Of a DNA stretch of 64,000 nucleotides, positions 13,339-25,864 are shown piece after piece. The notes beneath the pieces are model-generated. The model was not told the origin of the DNA, made no database searches, and saw nothing but the letters and a program-made list of their open reading frames with translations. Position numbers and translations under genes: made by a program. Position 1 is the stretch's first letter. The number at the start of each line of letters is the position of its first letter. The stretch covers positions 13,278,001 through 13,342,000 of the forward strand of contig NC_053046.1 of the NCBI RefSeq assembly GCF_003473485.1. Reading direction: 5' to 3'. The stretch comes from Medicago truncatula (taxonomy: Eukaryota > Streptophyta > Magnoliopsida > Fabales > Fabaceae).

Positions 13339-15113
13339 TTCAATTGCAGAGAAAGTGAAAGGATATTGATGAAATGGTAAGAACCAAAATCCACAAGTTA
13401 TATAACAAGAGTATGTGGTAGATGTTATAACCATATCATACGTGCTACTTTCTTGGGTGAGTGGGTGACTTTGTCAATGGATTGAGAGAACTGTCCATAA
13501 TAATACACCTCTCCTTAGATTATGGTCAGTGCTATTGATCAAATTCTTTTTCTTCTATTTTTGGCCATGAAGAGCTATTGTCACATTCTTATTATTAAAC
13601 CAACGAAGTAATTAGTGAACAAATAAAAGTATATGCATTTAATTTTTTTAGGCAAATTTTATGGTGAAGTCATGAGAATGACTTTTCTAGTGAAGTTAAC
13701 CCTATGATCACTTAATGAGTATTTGTGTATTTAATCTTTATAACGTCATACTACATGGTGTATTGCACATTTACCCATAAAATATGTCATTATATCTTTA
13801 TTTATTGCAATTGTATCCCTGATTAAATCAAAATTAAACATTTTTATTATTATTTTATTTTGTAATCGTAAATCAAAATTTGGTAAAACACCAACTTTGA
13901 ATCCCTTTCATCTTCATCCGTCTGAATCTCTTCATCTTCATGAATTGCCGCCTTTTATTTATTTTTCCAAACAAGAGAAAACTGCCCACAATATAACAAC
14001 AAAGTGTGTGGCATAATTATCAGTTACAACTTTCATAATGTAATTTTGGTAAGCCAGACACAAAACCAAAACTATGAAATACATCAAGCGAAAGAAAGGG
14101 AAGTCATAAGGAATACTTTATGGCCAACATACAAAACTGGAGGCATCAGCTCTATTTTCAAACTCAAACAAAATATGTACTTTACAAACATCATCTATCT
14201 CAACAGTTCAAAACAATGCAATTCCAGTTTGTAGCATCATTTATATAAAATCAGTAATTAAGGTAAAATCAAAAGTAATTAATATTTTGTATGAGGATTG
14301 ATTTATAATAAGGTAAAGTTTAGCCTTAGAGAGGTCCACCAGCAGAACACTAGCTGACATGACATCAACAGTTATACTATTGACTAAACAAAATAATTTT
14401 TCTAAAATAGTTAGTTTACTGACCGCACCGTAGAATTGCCCTTTATTTTATTCAAAACGTATCTTGATTTGTACTTGTATTAATTAGTGTATTTTGGTAA
14501 TTTTGTTAAATAGATTTTTTCAAGTAGAGGTTTTTTGACCCCAAAAAAAATTTGTTTTTAAACTCTAAATAATATTAGTTGTACATACATATTTTGATCT
14601 TCTTCTCATATTTGAATGCAAGATGAACGGATTAGGAAATGTGGCTGAAGTAAGGCTGAGAGCATCCCACTTCTTCTAACGGGGACTTGTTTACGGTAAC
14701 TGTTGGTTAATTATTTATTGGAAGTCTAGTGTTTAATAAAATGGAATTTGTGTGAACGAAATTGTTGATAATCTTGCACAAACCAGGTGTTAAAGTTTAA
14801 TTTGAAAAATCAAAGCTCCACCTAAGCATAAGAACCTTGTCTAGTGTGTGTGCGAGGTTGCTTCCCAACCCGACCACGTCTTAGTGGTCGCGAGTTGTGG
14901 TTTGTCCAAGAGATTGTGTAATTTGTGGAAACAATATTTTTGCTGGACTCTCTTTTAAACAATATTTTTAATATTCACTTTTTTATTGATTTAAATCATT
15001 ATAGGTTTACGTTTTGGAAATAGAACCCACTCAAAGTCTTGGGAAATACATTGATTCCGTCCAATAAAAAATGAGTTGTAGAGAGACTGTTCAAAAGTAA
15101 GTGTTGCTAACAT
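13339..15113. other. Intergenic, no gene seen
   Basis: AT-rich sequence without a supported coding region. The short open frame at 14004-14234 has no family features. The first 100 bp hold the copy B promoter region. Confidence 0.5.
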
Positions 15114-15116
15114 TTC

Positions 15117-15466
15117 TCATCCAAAGAAGACATGCCAATTATTCGCATAATCATGCTCACAAAAAACACATTTACCTGTGCATTTTACCCCTTGATGTTG
15201 AAGTCGTTGTTGTCGAGTAGGTAACACTCCTATCAAAGCCCTTAAAAGAAAAGCCTTCATTCTTTGCATTATTTTCAAACCCCATATCTTTTCCAATTCA
15301 GTTCCGTTTGGTATTCTATTGTCTATCAAGTGTTCCATTGTACAATAGTAACCCAACTTTTCGCAATAAATTCCGGTAGGACTAGATTTTGAACTTACTA
15401 TATCTTCTTGATCATCCTTATAAAGCGGTATTGATAAAATATTAGAGGCATCCTTAGCATTTGAAT
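15117..15466 (-). pseudogene. LINE (L1 type) zf-RVT domain fragment
   Basis: Read on the minus strand the frame gives WGLKIMQRMKAFLLRALIGV, LPTRQQRLQHQ, CTGKCVFCEHDYANNWHVFF, the zinc-binding reverse-transcriptase-associated domain at the C-terminal end of plant L1 ORF2. An upstream stretch (SNILSIPLYKDDQEDIV) fits the preceding ORF2 linker. Only about 115 residues remain and there is no reverse transcriptase core, so it is a dead fragment. Confidence 0.82.
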
Positions 15467-15503
15467 TTTTTCATAATAAATCTTCTCCATTCTTTTCTAT
15501 TTG

Positions 15504-16218
15504 CAGGCCCGTTCCTAGAGTTTTACAGGCCTTAGGCATAATATGAAAAAAGGGCCCTTACATAATGGATCATAATTTTTTTAGCTCAATGTTGTGTTTT
15601 TTCGCTTTTCATTTCGTTTTTTTATTTTGTTTTTCACTACAAAATAAATGTTTTTTTTAGACAACATCTGAAAATAAATTAAATATTCTATATACACCAA
15701 AACAAAATAAAAATACCGTAGAAGTAGAGAAAAATAGCACATGTGAAGTAGAATGAAATTTTGGCACCCTATTTTCAACTAAAATAGAATTTGCTTTGTT
15801 ACGAAAATTATCCCAATTTCTTGGATAATAAATATCGTCGATATTTTTAATATTAGTGAAGCACATTATTAGGAGTAAAGGGCCCAAAAAAATATCACCA
15901 ATTTCTTAGATAATAAATTTTTGAGCATATTATCAAGAACAACCAATTTTTTTTTATAGGAGGGTGTATATAGAAAATTTTGTGTTACATGGGATATATA
16001 TAGCAAATCTCACTAAAAGGGCCAAAAATACTAACAGATGTCAGCTCATTCCTTTATCATGTCAAAGTTTGAGCCTTTGAAGAGAATTCTTCTATATATA
16101 TCCCTCAAAATCCAAATATTTCTATATGCACCCCCTTACCTTAAAAAAAATTTTGGGCCCCCTAACGGCATGGGCCCTAGGCCGTCGCACTCGCGGCCTA
16201 TGCCTAGGGCCGGCCCTG
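15504..16218. mobile_element. hAT-type MITE
   Basis: A 715-bp element whose ends are CAGGCCCGTTCCTAG and ...GGGCCGGCCCTG, flanked by perfect 8-bp target duplications TCTATTTG (15496-15503 and 16219-16226). CAGGSCCG ends plus 8-bp duplications are typical of hAT elements. Internal sequence is AT-rich and non-coding. Confidence 0.85.
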
Positions 16219-16226
16219 TCTATTTG

Positions 16227-17690
16227 GTTCCATAAGATTTGAAACAAACACGTTTTGCAAACTTAGACTAATCAGGCTAGTTACAATAGTTACCTTTGAG
16301 TACAATTGATCAACTTAGTTTTATTACAATTCAAAAAAACATATAGATACATGCATGAATTACAATTCAAAAAACCCTAAATAGTAACACACAAATAAAG
16401 ACTTCAAAGACAAAAGAGTTGATTCCAACAATATTGTTTTTTTACTAAATATGATATTATTAATGGGGTTGCAAGGGGTACACCAACATTGTGTCATTTG
16501 TCCACTTTACAAAGACTTAAACGTTCCAAACAAATATTTTGAAAAAATCCAACAATTCCCTATCAATTTTAAAATATATTTAAATTTAATATTCTAAAAA
16601 TGTCAAGGTTTCAGATAAATATATCTTATAATTTGAACCATTACGTAGGAAGTTTAGTTGTCACTCATCTCTAAATAGATTGGTAGATGGCTAATTCATT
16701 TCACATTAAACATCGTGGTTAAATCATTTCTCTTCAATTCAATCAATCATAGGCTCATTCCATTTGCTAATTATAAACTTAATAATATTTTCTTTGAAAT
16801 TATCTTTAAATTTTTGAATGAATGTAATAATTCACCTTCAATGTTAGAGATACATTGAATGCAGGGTAAAATATTCTCATATGAAGTCGTGAAAAGTTAG
16901 TTGAAATGATTTAGAATTTGATATAAGTTAGGAAACAAAGTTTGATTATGTATTTAAGTTAACTTATATAAGGATACCTCAAGGGTCACTATTTTAAATA
17001 AAAAACCGTTTCTTAGGTTCATTAAATAAATAATGCATATACCAATATTATAAATCAGGTGTATGTAAATTATTGTCTCATGTCACATGACATAAGAGTT
17101 CTTTGAAATAAGCTTTTGATTTGGTAGGTAAGAGAATTAAAAGGAAAGAGAATTTGAGATAAAAAAGGGGAAAATAAGTTTAAGGGTTGAGATTTCTCAA
17201 CATGAGGAAATTTAACTTGAGAGAATCTCCTCCCTCATATGCATAAGTTTTTTTTTTTTTTTGAGAGATCATATACATAAGTTATTAAATAAAGGAGTTT
17301 TTGTTGCATACAATAATGAGGGTAGGATACTAGGATGTAATTATTTTTATTTTAGAACATACACTAAGACATACAAAATCATGAATTGAATGCCCTATAA
17401 ATTTTAGAAAACGTACCTTAACAAGGAGAATCGCAAAAAATCATTTGTGGAAACATACGTTTTCAATCAAAATATTGATTAGTCATTAAAAAAATCAAAA
17501 TATTTGTTTATCTTTTTAAAAACTTACCTAGGTTGGTGGAATCCCAAACAATGTATTTTGGAATACTATTAATTTTTTTGATAAAAAATAGTATCAATTA
17601 AGCACACATTATTTCAAAACCAAATCAAATATTCTATTCTTTCTAATCTTTTAAATATTTACTATTTTAAGGATGTATTTGAAGGGAAAA
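16227..17690. other. Intergenic 5' of copy C
   Basis: No gene seen. About 17390-17660 matches 21080-21420 upstream of copy D (shared CAAGGAGAATCGCAA and ATACGTTTTCAATCAAA), so roughly 0.5 kb of 5' flank was duplicated with the gene. About 16985-17100 contains a decayed Stowaway-like stretch. Confidence 0.5.
17235..17283. mobile_element. Poly(A) micro-insertion
   Basis: TCATATGCATAAGTT and TCATATACATAAGTT flank only about 19 bp, which on the minus strand read ATCTCTC followed by A's. Confidence 0.65.
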
Positions 17691-17695
17691 AAAAT

Positions 17696-17757
17696 CGTCA
17701 CTGAATATGTCAATACAAGATCAAACCAATCCTCACAACACAATGTCATTATAAATA
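17696..17757 (+). promoter_or_regulatory. Proximal promoter of copy C
   Basis: CGTCACTGAATATGTCAATA then TATAAATA at 17750-17757, about 95 bp before the ATG. The same block and spacing occur before copies D and E. ACGTCA-type boxes are bZIP (TGA-factor) targets in other plant genes; here that is inference. Confidence 0.6.
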
Positions 17758-17851
17758 GCCATAGCTCCTTATGATTGTAATATCCATAGCAACATTGCTA
17801 CTCACTAACTAGACAGACACATTTTATTCACTTCCTTTTGGTCACATTGAA

Positions 17852-19418
17852 ATGGCAAGACAACCTGAATTTGAACATCCAAACAAGGCCTTTGGTTGGG
17901 CAGCTAGAGACACTTCTGGTGTTCTCTCCCCCTTCAACTTCTCTAGAAGGTTCATTCCTCCATCCACCTCTTCAGTTTTTTTTTTTTTTTTTTTTTTCAA
18001 TTAATTTATTTTTACACTTTGATGGATCATATATAATGTTTAAGAGTAAAATTGTTGTTAGGAAAATATATAACTCATGTTTGATGTGTCAAAACTTTCA
18101 GAGAAACAGGAGAAAAAGATGTGGCATTCAAAATATTGTATTGTGGAATATGTCACTCAGATGTCTGCATGGCGAAGAACGAATGGGGCATATCAACCTA
18201 TCCACTAGTTCCGGGGTATGTTCTAATTAAATTATCTTAGAAAAGTCTTAAAGTCTTACCATTTTCTACTATTTTGATTTGATTCTAATTTATATAAGAA
18301 ATACAGGCATGAGATTGTTGGTATAGTGACAAAGGTGGGAAGCAAAGTAGAAAAGTTCAATGTTGGAGACAAAGTAGGTGTTGGCTACATAATTGATTCA
18401 TGTCGATCGTGTCAAAATTGTGTTGACAATCTTGAAAATTACTGCCCCGCATACACTACTACAGTTGGTGGCATGCATCGTGATGGAACCATCACACACG
18501 GAGGTTATTCTGACTCATTGGTTGTGGCTGAGAACTTCGTGGTTCACATTCCTGATGGATTACCACTTGAAGCTGCTGCACCTCTCCTTTGTGCTGGGAT
18601 CACTGTGTACAGTCCTCTTAGATACTTTGGACTCGACAAACCTGGTCTTCATGTCGGTGTTGTTGGTCTTGGTGGGCTTGGTCACATGGCTGTGAAATTT
18701 GCCAAAGCTTTTGGTGCTAATGTGACCGTAATTAGTACATCTGCTAGCAAAGAAAAGGAAGCAAAAGAACACTTAGGAGCTGATTCATTTCTGATAAGTC
18801 GTGACCAAGATAAAATGCAGGTACAAAAAAAAATAGTTCAATATTCTATTATACTCAAATTGACAATGCTAATCAATTCATGAAATAATTATGTTAATGT
18901 TTTTATAGTCTGCACTGGGTACTTTGGATGGTATCATTGATACCGTTTCAGCAAATCATCCTGTCTTGCCACTACTTGGATTACTGAAGTCTCATGGAAA
19001 ACTTGTAATGGTTGGTGTACCTGACAAGCCTCTGGAGATCCCCGTCTTTCCTTTAATTTTGGGTAAGCTAGCATATATATGAACTATGTTTCCATAGATC
19101 TCTTATATGATTAAAAGCTATAAGGCATATATATATATATAGTATAATGCACATGAGAATATCAATTTAATTTATGAATAAGCATTTTTATGATGCTAAC
19201 AATTATTGGCAGGGAGAAAGCTGGTAGCTGGAAGTGGAATTGGAAGCATTAAGGAGACTCAAGAGATGCTTGAATTTGCTGCTAAACACAATGTAAAACC
19301 TGACATTGAAGTTGTTCCTGTGGATTATGTTAACACAGCAATTGAGCGACTCCTCAAAGCAGATGTCAAATATCGATTTGTGCTCGACATTGGAAACACT
19401 CTGAAACCAAGTTCTTAA
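17852..19418 (+). CDS. CAD/mannitol dehydrogenase-like, copy C
   Basis: Exons 17852-17949, 18102-18215, 18307-18820, 18909-19062 and 19213-19418; 361 aa starting MARQPEFEH. Zinc ligands Cys50, His72/Glu73 and about Cys166, structural cysteines (SCRSCQNC...YC) and [10 protein letters not shown] are present. The residue after SDV is Cys55, where copies A, B, D, E and G-I have His (SDLH or SDVH). By alignment on the shared motifs this is AtCAD5 His52, described in that enzyme as part of the proton relay. The codon is TGC against CAC in copy D, two base changes. The structural loop is also unusual ([17 protein letters not shown] rather than TCGAKYRDG). Otherwise C is the closest relative of D, so it may have altered or lost activity while staying fully open. 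Confidence 0.92.
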
Positions 19419-20032
19419 ATTTTCGTGTTTGTGGCAACTTTGTTCTTTAATAAACTTGTGATGTGTTGTGTAACTTGCTATGTTGTTAAGTCTTGATTGT
19501 TATTATTAAACTTTCTATGTATTGAAAAAAAGTTCTTAAATTTTCCAGAGCTGCATTGTCTGCAGTTGGGAGTTGGGACAGTTTCTAAATTATGTTTTAG
19601 TTTGTTTACTCAAATAAAGGTTATGGTCTGCTGAATCTAAACATATATAAATGTTTTATGATTTAGAAACATTTTTCAAATGTTACTAAGGTTTACAATC
19701 ATTTGTTTATTCTATTTTTCCTTACAACCATATGTTTAGTCCGTCACAATTATGTCTGTCACAAAATTCCTAATTATTAGCAGAAATTGGCTCTCAAAAC
19801 CTAAACTTTTGTCCAATTATAGCTGTGGATTTTTACTCTGTGACAAAAATAATTTGTCATAAATTGCGATGAATATCAAAATCCCTTGCTAATATTTTGT
19901 GAAGCCAATTTTCATTATGAATTTTTGTGTCGATAAATCAATCTCTAAACTAGATGGTGACGGAAATTTGGTAATTTAGTGATGAACCTGTTCCATCTTT
20001 AAATTCATTTTTTTAGCCGTGTGCTTCTATGT

Positions 20033-20266
20033 GAAGACAAAATGCTTGGTAAAATTTGTCCAAATGTGAGTCTTATATACAAATATAAAAATAGGTAACG
20101 CATAGCGTGCGAATAGGAAATGCGCATAGAAAACAAAATGTCAACCAAAGACAAAATGCTTGTTAAAATTTGTCCAAATGTGAATCATATATACAAAATT
20201 GAACATATGCATAGCGTGCGAACCAGAAATGTGCATAGAAAACAAAATATCGAGCGAAGAGAAAAT
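20033..20266. repeat. Two-copy tandem repeat, about 115-bp unit
   Basis: Both units contain GACAAAATGCTTG, AAAATTTGTCCAAATGTGA, GCATAGCGTGCGAA and GCATAGAAAACAAAAT in the same order. Units begin near 20033 and 20148. Confidence 0.8.
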
Positions 20267-21038
20267 GCAAAAACTAAAAATAAGAAATACAAGCACATAT
20301 AGCATATTCATGACTTGTACCTAAACAGATGTTGCAGTGCAAATCATAAGGAGAGAGAGGCGCAAATCAACGAAATACAACGCAAGTCGATTTCAAGAAT
20401 ATGTTTCTAAGAGCGAATTAAGAACAAGATTGAGAGCAAATGATCGTGATTGAGATTGGAGCGAGATTGAATGCAAATTAGCGTGATTAAGAGTCGTTCC
20501 TAAATTAGAGTGATGTCAAAGCGTTTCTAAGAAGCACATTATGTAGGCACACATAAGATATATAAGTATAAATTATAACACTGAAATATCAAATCAATCA
20601 AATTAAGGCACTTGAAATTAAAATCTAAATTCGAGTTGCAGATTGTAAAATATTTTTGTGCATTCAAATTCAAAAGTGAACAAGATGCAATGACTATTTT
20701 TCATGTCTTGTGTTAATAAGGATAGAGAAATATACCATGTCATTCATAATACCTCTGCCAACATTATCACTAATCCCACAAGATATATAAGTCTTAGGTC
20801 CTATACCATTCTGCAAAGAATAATGAAATAACTTATCTGCAACATTAAAAAGGCCGCACTTGGAATTAATATACTGAAGAAATGACAAGTTATTGATAAG
20901 TTCATGTCTTTGGTACAAAAGATACTTATTAGATGCACTAAGTGAAGATAAATTCTTAAGCTTCAATATTTGTGGCCAAACATTGTCAATTATACGCACC
21001 TAAGAATATACTTTCATCAAAAGAATTGATTGTGTTCC

Positions 21039-21106
21039 GTAAATTTAACTCAATTGGTACATTGTATAATATATGTAGGGGTTAGAGGTTTCAAACCCCG
21101 AACATG
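21039..21106 (+). mobile_element. tRNA-derived SINE remnant
   Basis: TTTAACTCAATTGGTAC resembles a pol III A box and GGTTTCAAACCCCG a B box, spaced as in the SINEs at 42.6-42.8 kb and 60.9 kb. No clear poly(A) tail or target duplication. Confidence 0.5.
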
Positions 21107-21467
21107 AATTGAATGCTATATAAATTTTTTAAATACTACCATTTTTTATTTTTTTTAGGATATTGAAACAATTTTTTAATCCAACCTTAGCAAGGAGAAT
21201 CGCAATCAGATCATTTCTGGAAAAATACGTTTTCAATCAAATTTTACCGAGATATTTGTCAATCAAAAATATTTATTATTCCTTTTTTATTACCTATCTA
21301 GTTGGGGAAATGCCAAACAACATATTTTGGAATACTATTAAAAAGAAAATTGACAAAAACTAGTATGAATTAATCACATATTATTGCAAAACCAAATCAA
21401 ATATTCTATTCTTTGCTAAACTTTAAAATATTAACTATTTTGAGGAAATATTTGAAGGAAATGAAAA

Positions 21468-21529
21468 ACGTCACTGAATATGTGAATACAAGATCAACCA
21501 ACCCTTACAACACAATGTCACTATAAATA
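21468..21529 (+). promoter_or_regulatory. Proximal promoter of copy D
   Basis: ACGTCACTGAATATGTGAAT at 21468 and TATAAATA at 21522-21529, the same arrangement as copies C and E. Confidence 0.6.
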
Positions 21530-21640
21530 GTCATAGCTCCTTAATTAGGCTTGTAATATCCATAACAATTACCAACATATATTTCATTGCTACTCACAAA
21601 GAGCAATACAGGTTATTCACTTCCTTTTGTTCACATTGAA

Positions 21641-23206
21641 ATGGCAACACAACCTGAACTTGAACATCCAAACAAGGCCTTTGGTTGGGCAGCTAGAGAC
21701 ACATCTGGTGTTCTCTCCCCTTTCAACTTCTCTAGAAGGTTCATTCATCCACCTTTTAATTTTTACACTTTTAATTCATTAATTCTATATTTCATTTTTT
21801 ACCACTTCACAACACTATGATCCATTCAAGGAATTGGATAGGTTGTCCTAAATATGTGAATATTTGATTAATATGTTAAGAGTAAAATTGGTGTTAACTA
21901 AATATATAACTCACCTTTTCCGTAACAAAACTTTCAGAGAAACTGGTGAAAAAGATGTGGCATTCAAAATATTGTATTGTGGGATATGTCACTCAGATGT
22001 CCACATGGCGAAGAATGAATGGGGAATATCTACCTATCCCCTAGTTCCGGGGTATGTTCTAATCAAATCATCCTATAGAAGTCTTAAAGTCATTGTATTT
22101 AGATTCTAATTTATATAATAAATACAGGCATGAGATTGTTGGTATAGTGACAAAGGTGGGAAGCAAAGTAGAAAAGTTCAATGTTGGAGACAAAGTAGGT
22201 GTTGGCTACATGGTTGATTCATGTCGATCATGTCAAAATTGTGTTGACAATCTTGAAAATTACTGTCCCACATTTACTTTCACATGTGGTGCCAAGTATC
22301 GCGATGGAACGAGCACATATGGAGGTTATTCTGACTCATTGGTTGCAGATGAGAACTTCGTGGTTCACATTCCTGATGGATTACCACTTGAAGCTGCTGC
22401 ACCTCTCCTTTGTGCTGGGATCACTGTGTACAGTCCTCTTAGATATTATGGACTCGATAAACCTGGTCTTCGTATAGGTGTTGTTGGTCTTGGTGGGCTT
22501 GGTCACATGGCTGTGAAATTTGCCAAAGCATTTGGTGCGATTGTAACAGTGATTAGTACATCACCCAACAAAGAGAAAGAAGCAATAGAACACTTAGGAG
22601 CCGATTCATTTCTGATAAGTCGTGACCAAGAGAAAATGCAGGTACAAAAAAAATTGTTCAATTTTCTATTATACAGAAATTGACAATGCTATTGCTAATC
22701 AATTCATGAACTAATTATGTTAATGTTTTTATAGTCTGCATTGGGTACTTTGGATGGTATCATCGATACAGTTTCAGCAAATCATCCTATCTTACCCCTA
22801 ATTGGATTATTGAAGTCTCATGGAAAACTTGTAATGGTTGGTGTACCTGACAAGCCTTTGGAGATCCCCGTCTTTCCTTTAATTTTGGGTAAGCTAGCAT
22901 AAATATGAACTACATTTCCATTGATCTCTTGTTTGATTTGAAGCAAAAATAAAATTCATATATGAATAAGCATTTTGATGATGCTAACATTCATTGGCAG
23001 GGAGAAAGCTGGTAGCCGGAAGTAATATTGGAGGCATCAAGGAGACTCAAGAGATGCTTGACTTTGCTGCTAAACACAGCGTAAAACCTGACATTGAAGT
23101 CGTTCCTGTGGATTATGTTAACACAGCAATTGAGCGACTCCTCAAAGCAGATGTCAAATATCGATTTGTGCTCGATATCGGAAACACTTTGAAACCAAGT
23201 TCTTAA
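21641..23206 (+). CDS. CAD/mannitol dehydrogenase-like, copy D
   Basis: Exons 21641-21738, 21938-22051, 22128-22641, 22735-22888 and 23001-23206; 361 aa starting MATQPELEH. An in-frame ATG at 21587 would add 18 residues, but the 21641 start aligns with every other copy and the added part has no family match. All zinc ligands, structural cysteines, [10 protein letters not shown] and [10 protein letters not shown] are intact, and His55 ([11 protein letters not shown]) is present, unlike in C. Exon and intron sequences are nearly the same as copy C over long stretches (for example GGGGTATGTTCTAAT at donor 2 and the exon 3 start), so C and D are a recent tandem pair. An NADP-dependent alcohol/aldehyde oxidoreductase is expected; the substrate is unknown. 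Confidence 0.93.
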
Positions 23207-23493
23207 ATTTTCGTGTTTATGACTACTTCGTTTTGTAATAAACTTGTGAGGTGTTGTGCAACTTTTTTTTTAGAACGTTATTGTATGAGTCTTCTGCTAA
23301 TCTTCATTGAAGGTGGGAGGAGTTTTCTTACTATGATGTTATGTCTTTACCGTTATTAATAAACTTAATTTCTATTTATTGAATAAAAGTTCTTTGGTTT
23401 GTTACAGCTGCACTATCTGCAGTTAGGACAATTTTCAAACAATGGTCACAATTTATGTTTTAGTTTGTTTAGCCAATGTTAATTTTCTGTTGT

Positions 23494-24122
23494 TGTTTTT
23501 TTTTTTTTAACAAATCAAAATGGAATATATAGCTCAAAAGAGAAGTGATTCACCCCGCACAAGATGTGCTAACGTGATGAACCACCTAAAGTCTGATACA
23601 AACAACATGCACCTATCAAGGATACCCGCTCCCAAGAAGGAAAAAAACTAAAAAAAACTTACATGATACCCATACAAGGTAGTGGGTATCTTCACCAATC
23701 GTGAAAGCCAAACGGAAGAGGAACAACATTTGACGAAAGCTATAAAAAAGAATTCAACTTCACCTTTTCTACAATACTAAGAGGATCAATAACCATATTG
23801 TTAAAGACACAGTTATTTCTCTCATTCCATATTGCCCAAATACAAGCCTGCCAAATAACTTTTAAATAAAAATGAGTAGATCGCGGCATACCCGCCAAAT
23901 GAATAAACTGAGGAAAATGTTCCTTAACCGAGCCTGGAAAAACACAAGGAACACCAAGCCACTTACAAACAAGATATCAAGTTCTCCCAAAAAGATCACA
24001 CCTAATGAAGAGATGATCCGCCGTTTCAGGGTCACCGCAACCGCCAACACAAACGTTGTCAGCTGGTTGAATAACATGACGACGCACCAAATTTGATCTC
24101 GTTGGAATTCTATCTTGAAGAG
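23494..24122 (-). pseudogene. LINE (L1 type) ORF2 3' fragment
   Basis: Minus-strand reading gives DNVCVGGCGDPETADHLFIR, WLGVPCVFPGSVKEHFPQF and WQACIWAIWNERNNCVFNN, the zf-RVT region and C-terminus of a plant L1 ORF2. Stops interrupt it (after FGRT, after NSFL and before RYPL). A T-run near 23494-23510 is the expected poly(A) tail in this orientation. A 5'-truncated, dead copy. Confidence 0.85.
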
Positions 24123-24389
24123 TGTGTTTGGATGAGGTAATTGGGAAATTTTAAAGAATTTAGAATTCTAAGCAATTTAAATTACTTTCATTTCTCAATA
24201 CTTTTGTTTGGATGGAGTACTAAAAAATTTCATTGTCATCATTTTTGGGCAACTTTTATAAATTTTAATTTTTTGGGGCCAAATTTTAATTGTTGTTCGA
24301 TTATATTGCTGAAGCCTTTAAATAAAATATATTTTAGGGTTGATTTAGTAAATAATTCTTACAAACATCTATAATATCTTTCCTACAAA

Positions 24390-24540
24390 ATAAAATCACA
24401 TTTTTTAGTCCCTATAAAATTTTCTGTCAATATTTTTAGTCCTTGTAAAGAAAAATCATTACCAGTTTTAGTCATTGTAAAAAAAATTGATCAACTTTTT
24501 TTGTCCCTAAAAAATATGATTTTATTTTGTAAGCTTAAGC
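24390..24540. mobile_element. Degraded MITE arm
   Basis: Repeated TTTTTAGTCCCTATAAAATTTT and TTTTTAGTCCTTGTAAA phrases match arms of the 41.1-kb palindromic family. Too worn for end calls. Confidence 0.45.
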
Positions 24541-24686
24541 ACAAAATACTTGGCGTAATATTTGGATTGAGAGTGATTCTTCAAGCGTTGTCCAACCCTT
24601 GAGGGATCTCTTGACATTATTCCATTTTCATCACTAAACTGTTAGTGACGGAAATTTGTTAATTCAGTGATGAACTTGAACTTGTA

Positions 24687-24831
24687 CCCTCTGGTCACTA
24701 TTATAAGTAAAAGTCAACTTTTTAGATTCATTCAATAAATGATGTATTTGGTCAATAATATAGACTAAATACATAATTTATTGAATGAACCTAAAAAGTT
24801 GATTTTTGCTTATAACAGTGACAGGAGGGAG
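24687..24831. mobile_element. Stowaway MITE
   Basis: 145 bp with imperfect terminal inverted repeats (TATTATAAGTAAAAGTCAAC... against ...GTTGATTTTTGCTTATAAC) ending in GGAGGGAG, flanked by TA at 24685-24686 and 24832-24833. TA duplication and CTCCCTCC ends are the Tc1/mariner Stowaway signature. Confidence 0.8.
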
Positions 24832-24849
24832 TATGTAACTAGCTTTGTG

Positions 24850-25840
24850 TGTATTGTACAAACTATGCTATTAATAATATTTTGCAAAGTGTTTGCTCAC
24901 CGAGCGACGGAAGGATCGCCATGACGAGCGAGGGTTTATTCACCAGTGGGTTTCTGCCACATCAGCAAAGTGGCCCAGAAACCGCCTTTGCGCGCCATGG
25001 CGAAGAGTAGGCTTGCTTAGCCACACCCTGTTTTGATTATAAAAAATAAAAAACTTTATCTCTGCCTATATTCGCCTTGACTTCGCTTCAAGCTTGCTGT
25101 GGCGAGCCTTCTTGCCATGGCCTCGCTTCAAGTTCACTTGGCCACACCCTGGAAATCCATATTTTGGTGCTTTATGCCTATGTTCGTTTTGTGGTCCTCA
25201 AGGGCTCGCCATGGCAGCTTAGCTTAAATTTTCTTCTTCTTTCTTTGCTCTTTAAATGCCTTGGCAAGCAATTTCCTACACAAAAGGTTGGTATAAGATA
25301 TAAAAAGCATAAAATTGAAATTATTCAATATTTTGAGCTTTTCATGAGATATCTTGTGAAACAAGTAACTAAAGCCTAAAATAATATAATATTTAAATGA
25401 TTTTTGATACTTATCACCTTATCTCGCTTGGCGTGGATTTAGCTCACTTAGCCTACTTTCTCGCTTAGCAAGGCTCTAACTTTCTTATTTCAATAAAAGA
25501 AAAAGAGAAAAAATAAGGGATATCATGCCATTTGAATTATATAATTCGAACAAATAAGACACAAGAAATTAATAAGGTGGGAAAAGAAGAGTTTTTTTGT
25601 TATGAAGAGACAATTATGGTTTTTTGTTTGTGCTTTTTACAACCCGATTCATGCTATGAATGATGAAAAGAGAAAGGAGAAATATATTCTAGTACAAGAC
25701 ACGTATTATTAAATATATGATGGACTTACATGAATGAGTGGTACTAAACAAAATAGCAAAGTAGTCTTTTGTGTGGACCATCTAATGTGTTAGTTCACAC
25801 TAGTAATAAAGTGACTTATTTTAAATGTGAACTATTTTGA
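24850..25840. other. Intergenic with GC-richer repeat
   Basis: About 24890-25480 is GC-richer than its surroundings and repeats CTCGCTT, GGCGAG and GCCATGGCG phrases, as seen in some legume LTRs. No ends or coding parts are visible, so the identity is left open. The rest is plain AT-rich flank. Confidence 0.35.
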
Positions 25841-25864
25841 AGACTTGTTTAAGGGGAAGCAAAA

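Larger units (their letters stand above)
19419..21460. other. Intergenic between copies C and D
   Basis: Holds a two-copy tandem repeat (20033-20266), a degenerate SINE (about 21039-21106) and duplicated 5' flank of copy D (21080-21420). About 19730-20000 contains CCGTCACAATTATG and GTGACGGAAATTTGG motifs, also seen near 24640, which look like decayed transposon ends. No gene supported. Confidence 0.5.

Noticed and set aside
18393-18772. Alternative-frame and antisense open frames inside exon 3 of copy C
   Set aside because: Shadows of the conserved exon; equivalents appear opposite exon 3 in copies H and I for the same reason.
21587-21640. Upstream in-frame ATG for copy D
   Set aside because: Adds 18 residues with no family counterpart; the 21641 start matches all other copies.
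24900-25480. Possible GC-rich gene or CpG-island-like segment
   Set aside because: Repeated CTCGCTT/GGCGAG phrases and lack of a long frame indicate repeat sequence.
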